64,000 nt of DNA from Pseudolysobacter antarcticus (lineage in GTDB: Bacteria; Pseudomonadota; Gammaproteobacteria; Xanthomonadales; Rhodanobacteraceae). The stretch covers positions 558,001 to 622,000 of the forward strand of contig NZ_CP035704.1 of NCBI RefSeq assembly GCF_004168365.1. The letters run 5' to 3'. This document shows positions 8,663 through 18,131 of this stretch, piece after piece (the stretch's first letter is position 1; the number at the start of each line of letters is the position of its first letter). A program made the position numbers and the translations under genes. Below the pieces are notes generated by a model that had not been told where the DNA came from, made no database searches, and saw nothing but the letters and a program-made list of their open reading frames with translations.

Positions 8663-10102
8663 ATGCGCTTGCCTCACCATCTCGTTCGTTCTACTTCGGG
8701 CATCTTTCATTTTCGAATGAAAGTGCCTGTCGGATTTCAAGCCCTATTCGGGCTGCGCGTGATCAAGCGCAGTTTGCGCACGCGGGATCCGAAACAGGCG
8801 CAGCTCTATTCTTATGACCTGTCTCTGCGCTACGCTGATGCCTTTGCTGCGGGAAGCAGCGCGGCGGGCAAGGAAAGCGCGATGAAAAAGCCACCTCCAC
8901 CCATTGATGACATCATCCGATCCTTTAACTGTGGCGATGCCAAGCGCTTCGATGTCACGTTTGATCCCGTTACCAGAAATGTGACGAGTCTGCGGACCGA
9001 CGGCACGCCAGCGGACAATGTGGCGGCTCACGCGTTTGTCAAAACCGTGCTGGCCCATTCGGTGCCCGCATCGGTGGCTGAAGTGAAGAAGCCGAGCATC
9101 AATCTGACAGCCGCCATGCTGACCTACTCCATGACGGAATCCAAAAGCCTGCGCCCGAATACCTGGAAGCAGCGGCGGCGTGCGAATGATTCGTTCTTGA
9201 AGGTGATCGGTGGCGCGACACCGGTGCGCGACATCACCCGACCGATGGCGGCGGCGTGGGCGCAAGGACTTATCGCAAACGGCATGACAAAAAGAACGGC
9301 GGGCAATCAAGTCAGCCATGTCGCCCAGGTGTTTGGAATGTTGATCTCCTCGGGCGAGATCGACGCGCCGAATCCGGTCAAAGGTGTTCTCGTCCTGAGC
9401 AAAAAAGAAAAAGCCGCCCGCAAGAAAGAGGGGTATCAATGGGAGCCGTTCGAGATCGAGGATCTGCGGCGTATCTATGCCCCCGCCAACCTTGCCAAGA
9501 CTCGCACGGAGCACGTGCGCTGGGGCGCGTTGATTGGTTTGTATACCGGCGCCCGAGTGGGGGAAGTGGCTCAGCTATTTTTGCGCGACTTCGTCATACG
9601 GGATGAGGTGCCGTGCGTCCTGTTCCAAGTGGCAAGCGATGGGCAGACGCAAAAGACGGAAGCGTCCGAGCGCTTGGTGCCGCTCCATCCAGATATCCTC
9701 CGGCTCGGTTTATGGGAACGCGTCACTCGGTTGCGCGCCGCGGGACGTGATCGCCTGTTTCCAGATATGCGCATCGACAGCGAGGCCGGCACAGGCAACG
9801 CAATCTCCAAGGGCTTTGGCTACTACCTCGGCACGCTCGGCATCAAGCCTCGCCGAAAAAATGGCACGGTGGGCTTTCATTCTCTGCGGAAAAATGTCAT
9901 CCAGCAGCTCCAAGGCTCAATGCTTCCCGCCGAGCGTCGCCGGGCGTTCGTGGGACACGAGCAGGGGGATGCCGATGTCCATGAAAAAGACTACATGCGT
10001 GCCTGGTCGGCGGGAGAGTTAGCGAGTTTATTTCCGGGGTTGCGATGGGGCGAATGGTTGGATTTCGAGGGATTGCGTGATCTGCTGGCCTTCAAGTCAT
10101 GA
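8663..10102 (+). CDS. Tyrosine recombinase/integrase of the element
   Basis: This site-specific recombinase should integrate and excise the element at tRNA-Gln. The preferred start is ATG 8663 (MRLPHHLVRSTSGIFHFRMKVP), giving 479 residues; the frame is open upstream to 8612. The N-terminus resembles the DUF6538-type arm-binding domain of phage-like integrases, followed by a core-binding region (NTWKQRRRANDSFLKVIG). Catalytic residues are Arg298 (TGARVGEVAQ), His406 and Arg409 (FHSLRKN), His432 (FVGHEQGD) and the nucleophile Tyr444 (EKDYMRAW). All are present, so it looks active. It lies directly inside attL, the usual place for an integrase. Confidence 0.93.
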   Translation: MRLPHHLVRSTSGIFHFRMKVPVGFQALFGLRVIKRSLRTRDPKQAQLYSYDLSLRYADAFAAGSSAAGKESAMKKPPPPIDDIIRSFNCGDAKRFDVTFDPVTRNVTSLRTDGTPADNVAAHAFVKTVLAHSVPASVAEVKKPSINLTAAMLTYSMTESKSLRPNTWKQRRRANDSFLKVIGGATPVRDITRPMAAAWAQGLIANGMTKRTAGNQVSHVAQVFGMLISSGEIDAPNPVKGVLVLSKKEKAARKKEGYQWEPFEIEDLRRIYAPANLAKTRTEHVRWGALIGLYTGARVGEVAQLFLRDFVIRDEVPCVLFQVASDGQTQKTEASERLVPLHPDILRLGLWERVTRLRAAGRDRLFPDMRIDSEAGTGNAISKGFGYYLGTLGIKPRRKNGTVGFHSLRKNVIQQLQGSMLPAERRRAFVGHEQGDADVHEKDYMRAWSAGELASLFPGLRWGEWLDFEGLRDLLAFKS

Positions 10103-10172
10103 AGGCGGGTGGTTCAAGCATCGCGGCGGGGCGGTCACGCAAAATCCGACGTAAACGAGTTTGAACCAGATC

Positions 10173-11069
10173 ATGCCGATCTCTGACCGATTCGGATTTT
10201 TGAAAGCCCCCATCACCATCCGCTTCAACAACGGGTGGATCAAGCCGTGTCCTGATCATGCGTCGGTCTTGGCATCGATCGAGGAACGCGAGCACCGCGA
10301 CGGCTACCTTTATCCGCCATGTATCAGTTCGTGGAGTCAGTGTTTGGGTAGCGCGGATGACCCCGTCCCCATTCCGAATACTACGCGGCCGGCCGCCGTC
10401 TTTGGGTTAATGCCATCGCATGATATTCATGTCGCAGATTTTGAAGAGGGCGGCGATTTTCGTCACGAGGACGGTGCGCTGCTCGTTCACCTGATCGCGT
10501 TCCTGTATGAAACCCGTTTACAGTTCGACGGATGGAAGTTTGATGGAAGGATTCGAACGCGGGTGGGCTCGTTCCTTTTTCGCGAGGATGTCGCCGAGCA
10601 CTTTATTGCGTCGGTCTATGATCGGTGGAAAACCTGGACGCCAGAGTTACGCCGGCGATTCATCACGATTCTCTATATGTTTGGACGCGCTCAAAGCTGC
10701 CTGTGGGAATGGGAGCGTTTCTCGCAACATTACATGGTGTTTGATGCCCTGTATGCCTTTCAGCTTAAGAACGGCGGGCAAAAAATAGGAGGGCACGGAA
10801 AGCGCTTGATCCACATGTGCAACCTCTTTGGTGTGGCTGCAGACGAAACGATGTTTGAGAACTTTATCAAACTGCGTAACGCGCTTCTTCATGAGGCGCT
10901 CTGGGATAACAGCACCCCTGGTGAAGCCATGGGCAAGGATCCCAATGTTGACAAGTGGCTCAAGAACTTTAACGCGAGGTTGATCGTCGCGGTGGCCGGA
11001 TATCAGAATAGTTTTTCACGCTCGAAATGGACGCATATGGGCTGGCAACCATTCGACAAGCGACCCTGA
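10173..11069 (+). CDS. Unknown protein with a putative C-terminal HEPN motif
   Basis: The 298-residue protein has no recognised full-length family. Near the C-terminus, LRNALLHEALWD gives an R-x4-H arrangement, typical of HEPN ribonuclease or toxin domains, within a helical region (about residues 205-285). The N-terminal half (IRFNNGWIKPCPD, MPSHDIHVADFEEGGDF) looks like a separate beta-rich sensor part. The start could be TTG 10161 or ATG 10173; the ATG is preferred but its ribosome site is weak. It lies between the integrase and a putative nuclease gene, a common site for defence cargo. The HEPN call is inference from one motif. Confidence 0.5.
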   Translation: MPISDRFGFLKAPITIRFNNGWIKPCPDHASVLASIEEREHRDGYLYPPCISSWSQCLGSADDPVPIPNTTRPAAVFGLMPSHDIHVADFEEGGDFRHEDGALLVHLIAFLYETRLQFDGWKFDGRIRTRVGSFLFREDVAEHFIASVYDRWKTWTPELRRRFITILYMFGRAQSCLWEWERFSQHYMVFDALYAFQLKNGGQKIGGHGKRLIHMCNLFGVAADETMFENFIKLRNALLHEALWDNSTPGEAMGKDPNVDKWLKNFNARLIVAVAGYQNSFSRSKWTHMGWQPFDKRP

Positions 11070-11169
11070 TGCGCAGCTCCGTCTTGCCGGTAGAGAGACT
11101 TTCATGAAGGACGGTCGATGACGCCGATCAGATCAACGCCGCGCGCTGGTGCGCACCAGGAAGCGACCT

Positions 11170-12444
11170 ATGCGTGAGGCCATCGTCGTGCTGTCGCGCA
11201 AAGGGTTTCGCGCGACGAAAGTCACGGCTAAAGAAGTGCGAAGCCGTGAACATGCGCGCAAACTCTGGCCGCTCGTCGCCCCCAACGCGATCCACAAAAT
11301 GGTCACATGGGTCAGCCCTTCTTTCGATGAAAACAGCAAGCTCGTGCGCCGTTCACACTTTCGTCTCATGCCTCACAAGAGCTATGACCTCAAAGCTGTT
11401 TTCGACGAGGAGGAATCGTCACGACAGCGGGCGGCGGCAGAAAGCCAAAAACACCGACAAGCCAAAGACTATATTGCTGCTGAACTGATGCGCCGTCTTG
11501 CCGCTGGCTTGGCCTTGCCGTGGTCGTTCAAGGATCCCGATGCGTCAGACTATCCGTTGTCGGGTAATCTGCTCCTGGGAGCAGATTGTGTTGTCACCGA
11601 GCATCCATTAAACACACCTTTTGGCAGCCGGTTTCGCCTTGACGTCGCCGTGCTTGGGCCACCGATCGAAAAAGCGCCGATGGTGCTCGGCGCGGTGGAG
11701 ATCGAGTTGGGGCATGCGTTCGATGGACGCAAGGCACTTATCGGCAAATCGCTCGGCTTCCCGCTGATTTCAATCGACATCACAGAGATGACGCTTGAAC
11801 AGATCACGCCGGAATGGGCGCAGGGTGCTTTGACAGCGACGACGCGAAGCCATGAGGAGGGTCGCCGACAAACTTATGTGTATCTCCACGACCTGATGTA
11901 TCCGCTGTATGCGCAACTTCCTCGCTTTCTTGATCGGGAACAGCGGCATCAATATCTGGTCTTCACGGACGACATCACCATCCGCAAGATCATGAAGTGG
12001 CTCAAGCGACTTGCCACGACACTGGGCTATGCGAAAGATGTCATTTCCGTGTCGATCGTCAATGCTAAAAGCGAGCAGTCCCGGAAAGTGCTGGCGCACG
12101 CGGGCGAAGTGGTCGGAAGCGAGTGGGAGCAGTTCAATAATCGGCAGTGCTTGAGGATCACGTTGCCGCGTCCCAAAGGGCCAACCGATTTACAGTCGCA
12201 TCGTTTTCATATGACGATGGCGCGCCTCTTGTTGTCCCATGCTGAAGCGTTGGTTGGTTACCAATACTGTAATGGTGTGGGCAACCACTGTCCGGAGGAA
12301 GATGTCTGGACCGTGCGCCTCATCAATGAAGAGAAAACCGAGTTCATTACCCACCGGATTTTGCCGAAACGATTGGCGGAACCCATCAATCGGCTGATGA
12401 AGGTGGTTGCCGACCTGCAACGAGGTGACCAGGAAGCGGGGTAG
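11170..12444 (+). CDS. Putative PD-(D/E)XK nuclease-like protein
   Basis: The 424-residue protein starts at ATG 11170 behind AGGAAG; the frame extends to a GTG at 11149. Its middle has RFRLDVAVLG, then GAVEIELGHAFDGRK, then IGKSLGFPLISIDI. The order Asp, Glu-x-Glu and a following Lys, all on predicted core strands, resembles the restriction-endonuclease-like fold seen in CoiA-type proteins. The N-terminal 100 residues are basic, and the C-terminal third (VYLHDLMYPLYAQLP onward) has no recognisable domain. It may act with the HEPN-motif gene upstream. No homologue is recognised at full length, so the nuclease role is a motif-based inference. Confidence 0.45.
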   Translation: MREAIVVLSRKGFRATKVTAKEVRSREHARKLWPLVAPNAIHKMVTWVSPSFDENSKLVRRSHFRLMPHKSYDLKAVFDEEESSRQRAAAESQKHRQAKDYIAAELMRRLAAGLALPWSFKDPDASDYPLSGNLLLGADCVVTEHPLNTPFGSRFRLDVAVLGPPIEKAPMVLGAVEIELGHAFDGRKALIGKSLGFPLISIDITEMTLEQITPEWAQGALTATTRSHEEGRRQTYVYLHDLMYPLYAQLPRFLDREQRHQYLVFTDDITIRKIMKWLKRLATTLGYAKDVISVSIVNAKSEQSRKVLAHAGEVVGSEWEQFNNRQCLRITLPRPKGPTDLQSHRFHMTMARLLLSHAEALVGYQYCNGVGNHCPEEDVWTVRLINEEKTEFITHRILPKRLAEPINRLMKVVADLQRGDQEAG

Positions 12445-12720
12445 ATTGGCTGAAGTGTTGTCGTCGCCGGCGCGTCCGCAGAGCATGCCGAACAACGAGC
12501 GATTGATATAGCTCCAACTCTCGCTTTTTTCTGATTCACCGGATGGTTTGCCATCGTCCTCATGCGCCTATGCGTGAGCACCGTAGCCCCGCTTGCGAGA
12601 CGCGCAACACGCCGTGCCGGCATGTCCTCCACGCTGTTGCGGCCTATGGGTGCGCCTCCCGCTTGTCAGCGTGGCCGAGCGGTCTCACCGGCGCCTCCCG
12701 TGCCGATGGGAAACCAACCG
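12445..12720. other. Gap, no gene seen
   Basis: About 275 bases between the nuclease-like gene and the RadC-like gene. The RadC-like frame is open through part of it (from 12562), but that N-terminal sequence is low-complexity and unlike the family. No other signal was found. Confidence 0.3.
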
Positions 12721-13212
12721 ATGAAACTCATCCGCGACGCACAAGGCCACTACCGAACCAAGCGCGGCACCGCCGCAAGCCAAACTGAAATCCTGGAGGC
12801 CGCCGAGCAGATCTTGCGCGACAGGTTCGAGCGCATGGGAACCCTAAGCAGTCCGAGCGATGTGCGGGCGTTTCTGCGGATGCGGCTGGCTGGACTGGAT
12901 CATGAAGAGTTTCATGTCGTGTGGCTCGATCATCGGCACCAGGTGCTCGCCGTGGATCGGCTCTTTTCCGGCACGATCGATGGGGCTGCGGTGTATCCGC
13001 GGGAAGTCATCCGCGCCGCCCTTGCGCACAATGCCAGCTGTGCCATTGTGGCCCACAATCACCCCTCGGGGATCGGGGAACCCAGCTCCGCGGACAGAAC
13101 CATCACCGAGATCCTGAGGACGGCTCTACTCGCCATTGACGTAAAGCTGCTGGATCATTTTGTCGTGGGCAGTGGTCAGCCGATATCTTTCGCGGAACGC
13201 GGGTGGCTGTGA
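12721..13212 (+). CDS. RadC-family JAB-domain protein
   Basis: The 163-residue protein is mostly a JAB/MPN domain of the RadC family. It has EFHVVWLDHRHQVLAVDRLF, then YPREVIRAAL, then the metal motif AHNHPSGIGEPSSAD with His112, His114 and Asp125. Starting at ATG 12721 removes an atypical N-terminal extension; ATG 12706 is possible. Short RadC-like proteins are very common on integrative elements and near defence genes, but their enzymatic role is not settled despite the metalloprotease fold. The N-terminal helix-hairpin-helix part of chromosomal RadC is missing. Confidence 0.88.
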   Translation: MKLIRDAQGHYRTKRGTAASQTEILEAAEQILRDRFERMGTLSSPSDVRAFLRMRLAGLDHEEFHVVWLDHRHQVLAVDRLFSGTIDGAAVYPREVIRAALAHNASCAIVAHNHPSGIGEPSSADRTITEILRTALLAIDVKLLDHFVVGSGQPISFAERGWL

Positions 13213-13224
13213 GCCGCCGCTGCG

Positions 13225-13638
13225 TCACCACGCGCGCACAGACCGCAGATAGTAGCGGAGCCCATAGCCAACGACGAGAATGGCGATGCCAGTCTCGATC
13301 TCCATCGGAACCGACAGCCACCAGCTGCCTGCCCTCTCGGGATCCAGATAGCCGGGGAACCTGGTCGCACACTGCTCTTTCCAGTAGTTAAAGGCGGGGC
13401 AAAGACAAACCCATAGCAGGGCAATGATGATCGGTAGCACCCTGCCTCTGTCCTCGGAGGACCAGTTCCAAGCAGCCGCCGAACTCACACCCCAAAAAAT
13501 CAACGACACAAGCGTGATGGTGCCTGTCCCCCAATCGAGATGGAGGGCGGTCTTAAACTCTCCGACCGCAGCAACCCCAACTGCCAAAACGGCAATCGAA
13601 ATCATCATTGCTAAGTTCGTCTCTCTGCTGTTGCTCAT
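13225..13638 (-). CDS. Small inner-membrane protein, four predicted helices
   Basis: This 137-residue protein has about four hydrophobic segments: MMISIAVLAVGVAAVG, TITLVSLIFWGVSSAAAW, VLPIIIALLWVCLCPAF and IETGIAILVVGYGLRYYL. The loop between the last two contains Cys and charged residues. The start ATG has an excellent ribosome site, AAGGAG, 6 bases upstream, so it is probably a real gene. No family is recognised. It converges with the RadC-like gene. Confidence 0.6.
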   Translation of the reverse strand: MSNSRETNLAMMISIAVLAVGVAAVGEFKTALHLDWGTGTITLVSLIFWGVSSAAAWNWSSEDRGRVLPIIIALLWVCLCPAFNYWKEQCATRFPGYLDPERAGSWWLSVPMEIETGIAILVVGYGLRYYLRSVRAW

Positions 13639-13719
13639 GTTTTCTCCTTAGTGCTCTGAGCCTTGGAAAAGATCGATTTCTGACGATCAAACGCATTCGC
13701 AAAACCGTTTCAGGCCCCC

Positions 13720-16665
13720 TTACCGGATCGAGCCTCTCGCAATCGCCGCCTCGGTCGCCTGAATCTCATCCTCAAAATACGGTTCGGCAAGCGCCGGCGG
13801 TGGGGTGCAGGCGCCACTGGTGACCGGTGCGTTCGGAAACGAGAGCGCGCCCCCGGTCAGGGGATAGACCGACGAGGAAAACAGTGGCGTCAGTGCGCCG
13901 ACATCGTTCGGCCCGGTGTCGTTGCTCGGCTGCGGATCGGCGCCAATCTCCAGATAAAAGGCCAGGGGGCGAAAGCTGCCCACAATGCCTCGTTTCGTGA
14001 ACATGGGATCGGGCGCATACGGAGATGCGACGCTCACTTGTTCCATCGGTGCCTGGCGCTTTTGCCCGGTGATGCTGCCCACCGGATAGACGACTGCGTT
14101 ATTCACGTTGCCACCGACAATCAAACGCCCCAAGGTGGCATGCGGTTGGTCGTCGAGCAGCGCCGCCACGCGCACATAGTTGCCCAAGGTGATGTCGGGA
14201 TTGCCGCCGGTGTTTAAGCGCGTATAGAGCAACTGCGTGCCGATACAGAGACGCGTGGCGTTGATTGGTCGCAAGGCGGTTCCGCCGGACATGTAATCGC
14301 AACCTGCCGCGTTTCCCGTCGTCCATGCCCCATTACATCCGGCATGATCCGAGTTGTTCCACACGGTCAAATACGATGGCTCGCGCACATCGATGCTGCC
14401 CACCGCGATCCCGTCGGGCTCGTCGCCCAGAGGACCACGATAAGCAACCTGGATTAGCACGTCCGTCGCGTTCACCGGGATCGGATCCTGACCGAAGTCG
14501 AAGGTCACCGGCACCGACGCACTGCCATTGAGATCGCTGGCGGACATGGCGAGCGGCGCGGAAACGGACACCTCCTGGAATGTGGTGCGGCTGCCGGCCG
14601 CACAGGTGGGCGTGGTCACACTACCGGCGTAGTCAATGACTTTTTCGCCCTGGAGGCTGGGCACATAGCAGGCGTTACGGTGATAGCGCGCGATGGCGAC
14701 CAAGCGCGGATCACCTGCCGCCGGCGAGGCCACCGTGGCGGCCAGGGTCTGCGCGATGGCGGGCGCCGTCGGCCCGCTTTCGGTGATCGCGGGCGTGTCG
14801 TTGCGCAACTTCACGCGCACCTTGGTGAAACCAAAGATGCCGCCGGCGTTACACAAGATCGGCTCGCCCGTGATGGGGGCAAAGACGTTATTGGTGCAGC
14901 GCGGATATCCATCGCTGTCGACCGTGTGCGCCATGCCCTGGTCGGTGAAGGCAAACAGTCCATCTTGCGGAGCGTCAACCTTGAGCCGACCGCGAAAAAA
15001 GTAGTCGATCATGCCCGCCGAGTAACCAATGGCGCGCGGCAGCAACACATCGGCGTCGTAGCGCATGTTCCGGTAGCTGATGGTGTATTCGGATCCAATG
15101 AAGCCGCCGGGCTGAAGCAGGTCGGTCAGGGTGCGAAACATGCTAGCGGTGACAATCGGAACCTTGCCGTTGAAGGCATTCGGCAAGGCATCCACATAGC
15201 CCGGCGCGACCGTATCGATGATCGAGCGATAATATTCGAACGAGTTCGCCTGCTTGCCGTTGACGTAGAAACTCAAGCCGATCGGCTGGACCGCCCAAGC
15301 CGCGTCTGCCATCGTTTCCTCGGGAAGCGCATAGCTCGGGTTGGGATTGACGGTCGAGCACGGGTCAGAACCGGGACCGGGGCTGAGACATTCACGCATG
15401 CCCGGCACCGTGCCGGACGTGAAAAAGCCGCGGTTGCTGAAATCCGACATGCCTCGGCGCGCGCAGACCGGATCACTGCTCGTGGAACCCGTGCCACAGG
15501 TCGCGGCCGAGGTATCGACATGACGCGTGGTGAAGTATTTCACAGGGGTCGAAAATCGCACGTTCGGATAGCTACCCAGCACGACGGGCGTGAGCTCGGA
15601 CGGATACGGAATGCCTTCATCCATGTGTGCCAGCGGATTGCCCGCCAACGGGCTGGCCGCGGCGGTGGCGTAGTCCAGCGTCACGCGATAATCGGTGTAG
15701 TCCTCATAGGCTGCGTCCGACCGGCCTTCATTCGCCTCGGCATCACTGGTGAACCACGCGTTGGGAGGCGCGTGCGCATCGTTGCGGGTGTGCTGCGGTT
15801 GCGCTCCATCTTGAACCAAGTGGATCACGTGGCCTACCGAGCCGATCGTGGAGGCCCAGCGCCACAGACGCTCCCCCGCGTCCAGGTTGCGATCCATCGC
15901 CGTGCGAAAGGTCGTGCCGCCACGGTTGCGCTCCGTGGTCAGACCCCACCAGTAGTTGTTCCGCGCATCCTGCCAACTGAAATGGTTACGCCGGCTCAGG
16001 TCCTCGGTATCGGACGCCGGGTGAAGGGGGTCGGTGCGCCCGAGCGCCCACAGGATGGTGCGCACGCAGCCATAGGTGGCGCAGTTATCCACGAAGTCAT
16101 ACGCGCGATCGTTGACTGGATCGTAGAAGTGTCGCAGCGCGCGCAGGATCGGACCATACGGGTCGTCGTCGCGCTGATCACTCGTCGCCCAGTCCCCGAA
16201 TAAGGGTTTTGCGTCGTTGTCATCCTCGCGCACCACACCGCGCACCAGCCAGCCATCCACGCGGCTTTCGATGTCGAGCTGGGTGCTGGCATTGGGGATG
16301 TAGCCACGCTTCATCAACGCGGTGAAAACATCCGCTTCCTGTTGCTGTCGATACCGGATGTGGGCGACCACAAAGGGCGCGGTGGTGCCGGCGGCGTTGG
16401 TCGTGGCGGCGTCATCGAAGTAGCCGTCCGGGAACGCGGCGGTCAGTGCCAGCGCTTGGGCCAGGTCATGCGAGATAAAGGGGTTGGTGGGATCGAGCCG
16501 GTCAAAGCCGACAATGGGCAAAATCGCGTTGGTGTTGGCGGGATTGAGCACTGAGCGCTGATACGCGACCTCGCCGAGCAGGCCGTGCGTGATGATGTCG
16601 TAGCCATAGGCCAGCGAGCTGGCCGCGGTCAGGGCCAGCGTGGCAAGGGCAAGGCGTGCGTTCAT
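13720..16665 (-). CDS. Large secreted protein with S1/P1-nuclease/phospholipase C-like N-terminus
   Basis: This is a 981-residue protein with a signal peptide (MNARLALATLALTAASSLAYG). The N-terminal 300 residues show the zinc-dependent phospholipase C / S1-P1 nuclease pattern: ITHGLLGEVAY with His27 near the mature N-terminus, RALRHFYDPVND, and GHVIHLVQDGAQPQHTRND with His279, His282, Asp286 and His292 as probable zinc ligands. The rest is beta-rich and cysteine-containing (for example LPRAIGYSAGMIDYFFRG). The substrate cannot be told. It is the largest gene of the element and begins a row of secreted or membrane genes on the minus strand. It is odd cargo for a mobilizable element. Confidence 0.72.
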   Translation of the reverse strand: MNARLALATLALTAASSLAYGYDIITHGLLGEVAYQRSVLNPANTNAILPIVGFDRLDPTNPFISHDLAQALALTAAFPDGYFDDAATTNAAGTTAPFVVAHIRYRQQQEADVFTALMKRGYIPNASTQLDIESRVDGWLVRGVVREDDNDAKPLFGDWATSDQRDDDPYGPILRALRHFYDPVNDRAYDFVDNCATYGCVRTILWALGRTDPLHPASDTEDLSRRNHFSWQDARNNYWWGLTTERNRGGTTFRTAMDRNLDAGERLWRWASTIGSVGHVIHLVQDGAQPQHTRNDAHAPPNAWFTSDAEANEGRSDAAYEDYTDYRVTLDYATAAASPLAGNPLAHMDEGIPYPSELTPVVLGSYPNVRFSTPVKYFTTRHVDTSAATCGTGSTSSDPVCARRGMSDFSNRGFFTSGTVPGMRECLSPGPGSDPCSTVNPNPSYALPEETMADAAWAVQPIGLSFYVNGKQANSFEYYRSIIDTVAPGYVDALPNAFNGKVPIVTASMFRTLTDLLQPGGFIGSEYTISYRNMRYDADVLLPRAIGYSAGMIDYFFRGRLKVDAPQDGLFAFTDQGMAHTVDSDGYPRCTNNVFAPITGEPILCNAGGIFGFTKVRVKLRNDTPAITESGPTAPAIAQTLAATVASPAAGDPRLVAIARYHRNACYVPSLQGEKVIDYAGSVTTPTCAAGSRTTFQEVSVSAPLAMSASDLNGSASVPVTFDFGQDPIPVNATDVLIQVAYRGPLGDEPDGIAVGSIDVREPSYLTVWNNSDHAGCNGAWTTGNAAGCDYMSGGTALRPINATRLCIGTQLLYTRLNTGGNPDITLGNYVRVAALLDDQPHATLGRLIVGGNVNNAVVYPVGSITGQKRQAPMEQVSVASPYAPDPMFTKRGIVGSFRPLAFYLEIGADPQPSNDTGPNDVGALTPLFSSSVYPLTGGALSFPNAPVTSGACTPPPALAEPYFEDEIQATEAAIARGSIR

Positions 16666-16695
16666 GCGGTGATCCTTCCGATGGAGCGTTGAGGC

Positions 16696-16974
16696 TTAAT
16701 GCCAATGACTGGCGATACTGGAACTTAGCGCGGCTGCAAGCGCGAAGAGGGCGACGGCGATCGCGGTCGCCAAGCCCACCGCGACATAGGCCATCTGGCG
16801 CTCGCCTTTCTGAGCCAGGACGGTGGCCCAGATCACCAGGCCCTCCGCACCCACGAGCACCAGGAGCACCACGATCATGACCCAGCTGGTGCGGTGTTGA
16901 AGCACGGCCACGACGCGAAGCAGTTCGATGACGGGAAGCAGGGAGCCACCGACCAGGATCAACAGAGCAGGCAT
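16696..16974 (-). CDS. Small membrane protein
   Basis: Starting at ATG 16974 gives 92 residues with three hydrophobic segments: LLILVGGSLLPVIELL, VMIVVLLVLVGAEGLVIWA and AVGLATAIAVALFALAAAL. The longer frame from 17031 would overlap the end of the PKD gene upstream and adds polar residues, so the internal start is preferred. It follows that gene by 22 bases and is probably co-transcribed with it and the 981-residue protein gene. The function is unknown. Confidence 0.5.
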   Translation of the reverse strand: MPALLILVGGSLLPVIELLRVVAVLQHRTSWVMIVVLLVLVGAEGLVIWATVLAQKGERQMAYVAVGLATAIAVALFALAAALSSSIASHWH

Positions 16975-16996
16975 TTCCAACACGCGATGCTCCCGG

Positions 16997-18013
16997 TCAC
17001 ATGGCGTCGATGCGCCAGACCCCGGACCCATCGATGGCGAGATGGAGCGGATAGGCGTTGACTTGGCCGGATTGCTCCTGAACCAGGAACAGCTCGGCGT
17101 TGGTCAGGCCGAGCGTGCCGTTGCCGATCGTTCCCAGGCGCGTGGCGGCGGTCGGCAGGTTCACGCCCAGCGCATTGAACAGCGTGCGGTATTTCTGCTG
17201 GTGCTTTTTATGGAAGGCTTGGAGCGCGCCGGGCACATCGCTGGCGGCCATCCGGGAACGCAAGTGCGCGTAGACCGCGCACAGGGTTTGCCGTTGCGCC
17301 ACGACGCTGACGGCGGTGATCGTGCGCGCGACGGTGTAGGTGTGTGAGGCGTTGTCGGTCACCGTCAGCACGGCTTGGTAAATGCCGGCGGTGGTGTAAC
17401 TGTGCTTGGGAATGGGCCCGAGACCCGTATAGGTCGCCCCGTCGCCATAGGCCAGCGCGAGGTTGGTCACGGTCATGCTCGACGGCGTGGAGGCCGAGAA
17501 GCCCGCCAAGGTGGGCGTGTAGCCTGTTTGGGCGTCTGTCACCAGCGCCACCACGGCACCGGCGGCGCTTGCGGTCACAGCGATGCTCGTGCTCGCGGTC
17601 AGGCCATCAATGGTGGTGGCGGTCGCGGTGAGGGTATTGCTGCCGTCCAAGAGGACGAACTGGGGGGTGGAGAACTGGCTGCCGACGATTTGCGCCGCCA
17701 CACCGTTGACCGAAACACCGGTGTCCGCCGGTCCCGTGAATGTTCCGGTGACTTGAACGGCGTTGCCGGGCAGCGCGCCTGCGGCGGGTGTGGTAATCGT
17801 GATGGTCGGTGTGACACCGAGCGTCGGCGGTGAGACGGTGCTGAGCGGTGGGCCGAGGCCGGCCGCAGGTGTTTCAAAGCCGTATTTGAAAATGATGTCG
17901 AAGGTGGCGGTCTGGAGGCCACAGGCTTCTTGAGCGTGCGCCGAAAACGTCCCGCAAAACACCAGGAGGAATGCAAACATCCCTATCAGCCGACGTGCGT
18001 CGTGTCGTTCCAT
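16997..18013 (-). CDS. Secreted PKD-domain protein
   Basis: The 338-residue protein begins at ATG 18013, preceded by GAGG, with signal peptide LIGMFAFLLVFCGTFSAHA. Right after it comes FDIIFKYGFETP, a motif like the C-terminal tails of other secreted proteins in this window. Two immunoglobulin-like segments follow: TPTITITTPAAGALPGNAVQVTG, written here as one stretch split at PAAG, and a PKD repeat with YGDGATYTGLGPIPKHSYTT and YQAVLTVTDNASH. The C-terminal 100 residues are helical (CAVYAHLRSRMAASDVPGALQAF). It presumably binds at the surface or other macromolecules. It sits upstream of the small membrane protein and the large S1/P1-like protein, with which it probably forms an operon. Confidence 0.65.
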   Translation of the reverse strand: MERHDARRLIGMFAFLLVFCGTFSAHAQEACGLQTATFDIIFKYGFETPAAGLGPPLSTVSPPTLGVTPTITITTPAAGALPGNAVQVTGTFTGPADTGVSVNGVAAQIVGSQFSTPQFVLLDGSNTLTATATTIDGLTASTSIAVTASAAGAVVALVTDAQTGYTPTLAGFSASTPSSMTVTNLALAYGDGATYTGLGPIPKHSYTTAGIYQAVLTVTDNASHTYTVARTITAVSVVAQRQTLCAVYAHLRSRMAASDVPGALQAFHKKHQQKYRTLFNALGVNLPTAATRLGTIGNGTLGLTNAELFLVQEQSGQVNAYPLHLAIDGSGVWRIDAM

Positions 18014-18131
18014 GGCAAACCTCGGTGGCATCAGGCTGATGCGTTATCCTTTCGGAGACTAGCACGCTGACGGCGGCGGAAAGTGTGTCGTGTTCGCTGT
18101 TTTGAAACACGCGGCGATCCGCTGGCGGTGA

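Noticed and set aside
14680-16203. A 507-codon frame on the plus strand
   Set aside because: It runs opposite to the 981-residue secreted protein, is Arg/Gly-rich without motifs, and is a shadow of GC-biased codons.
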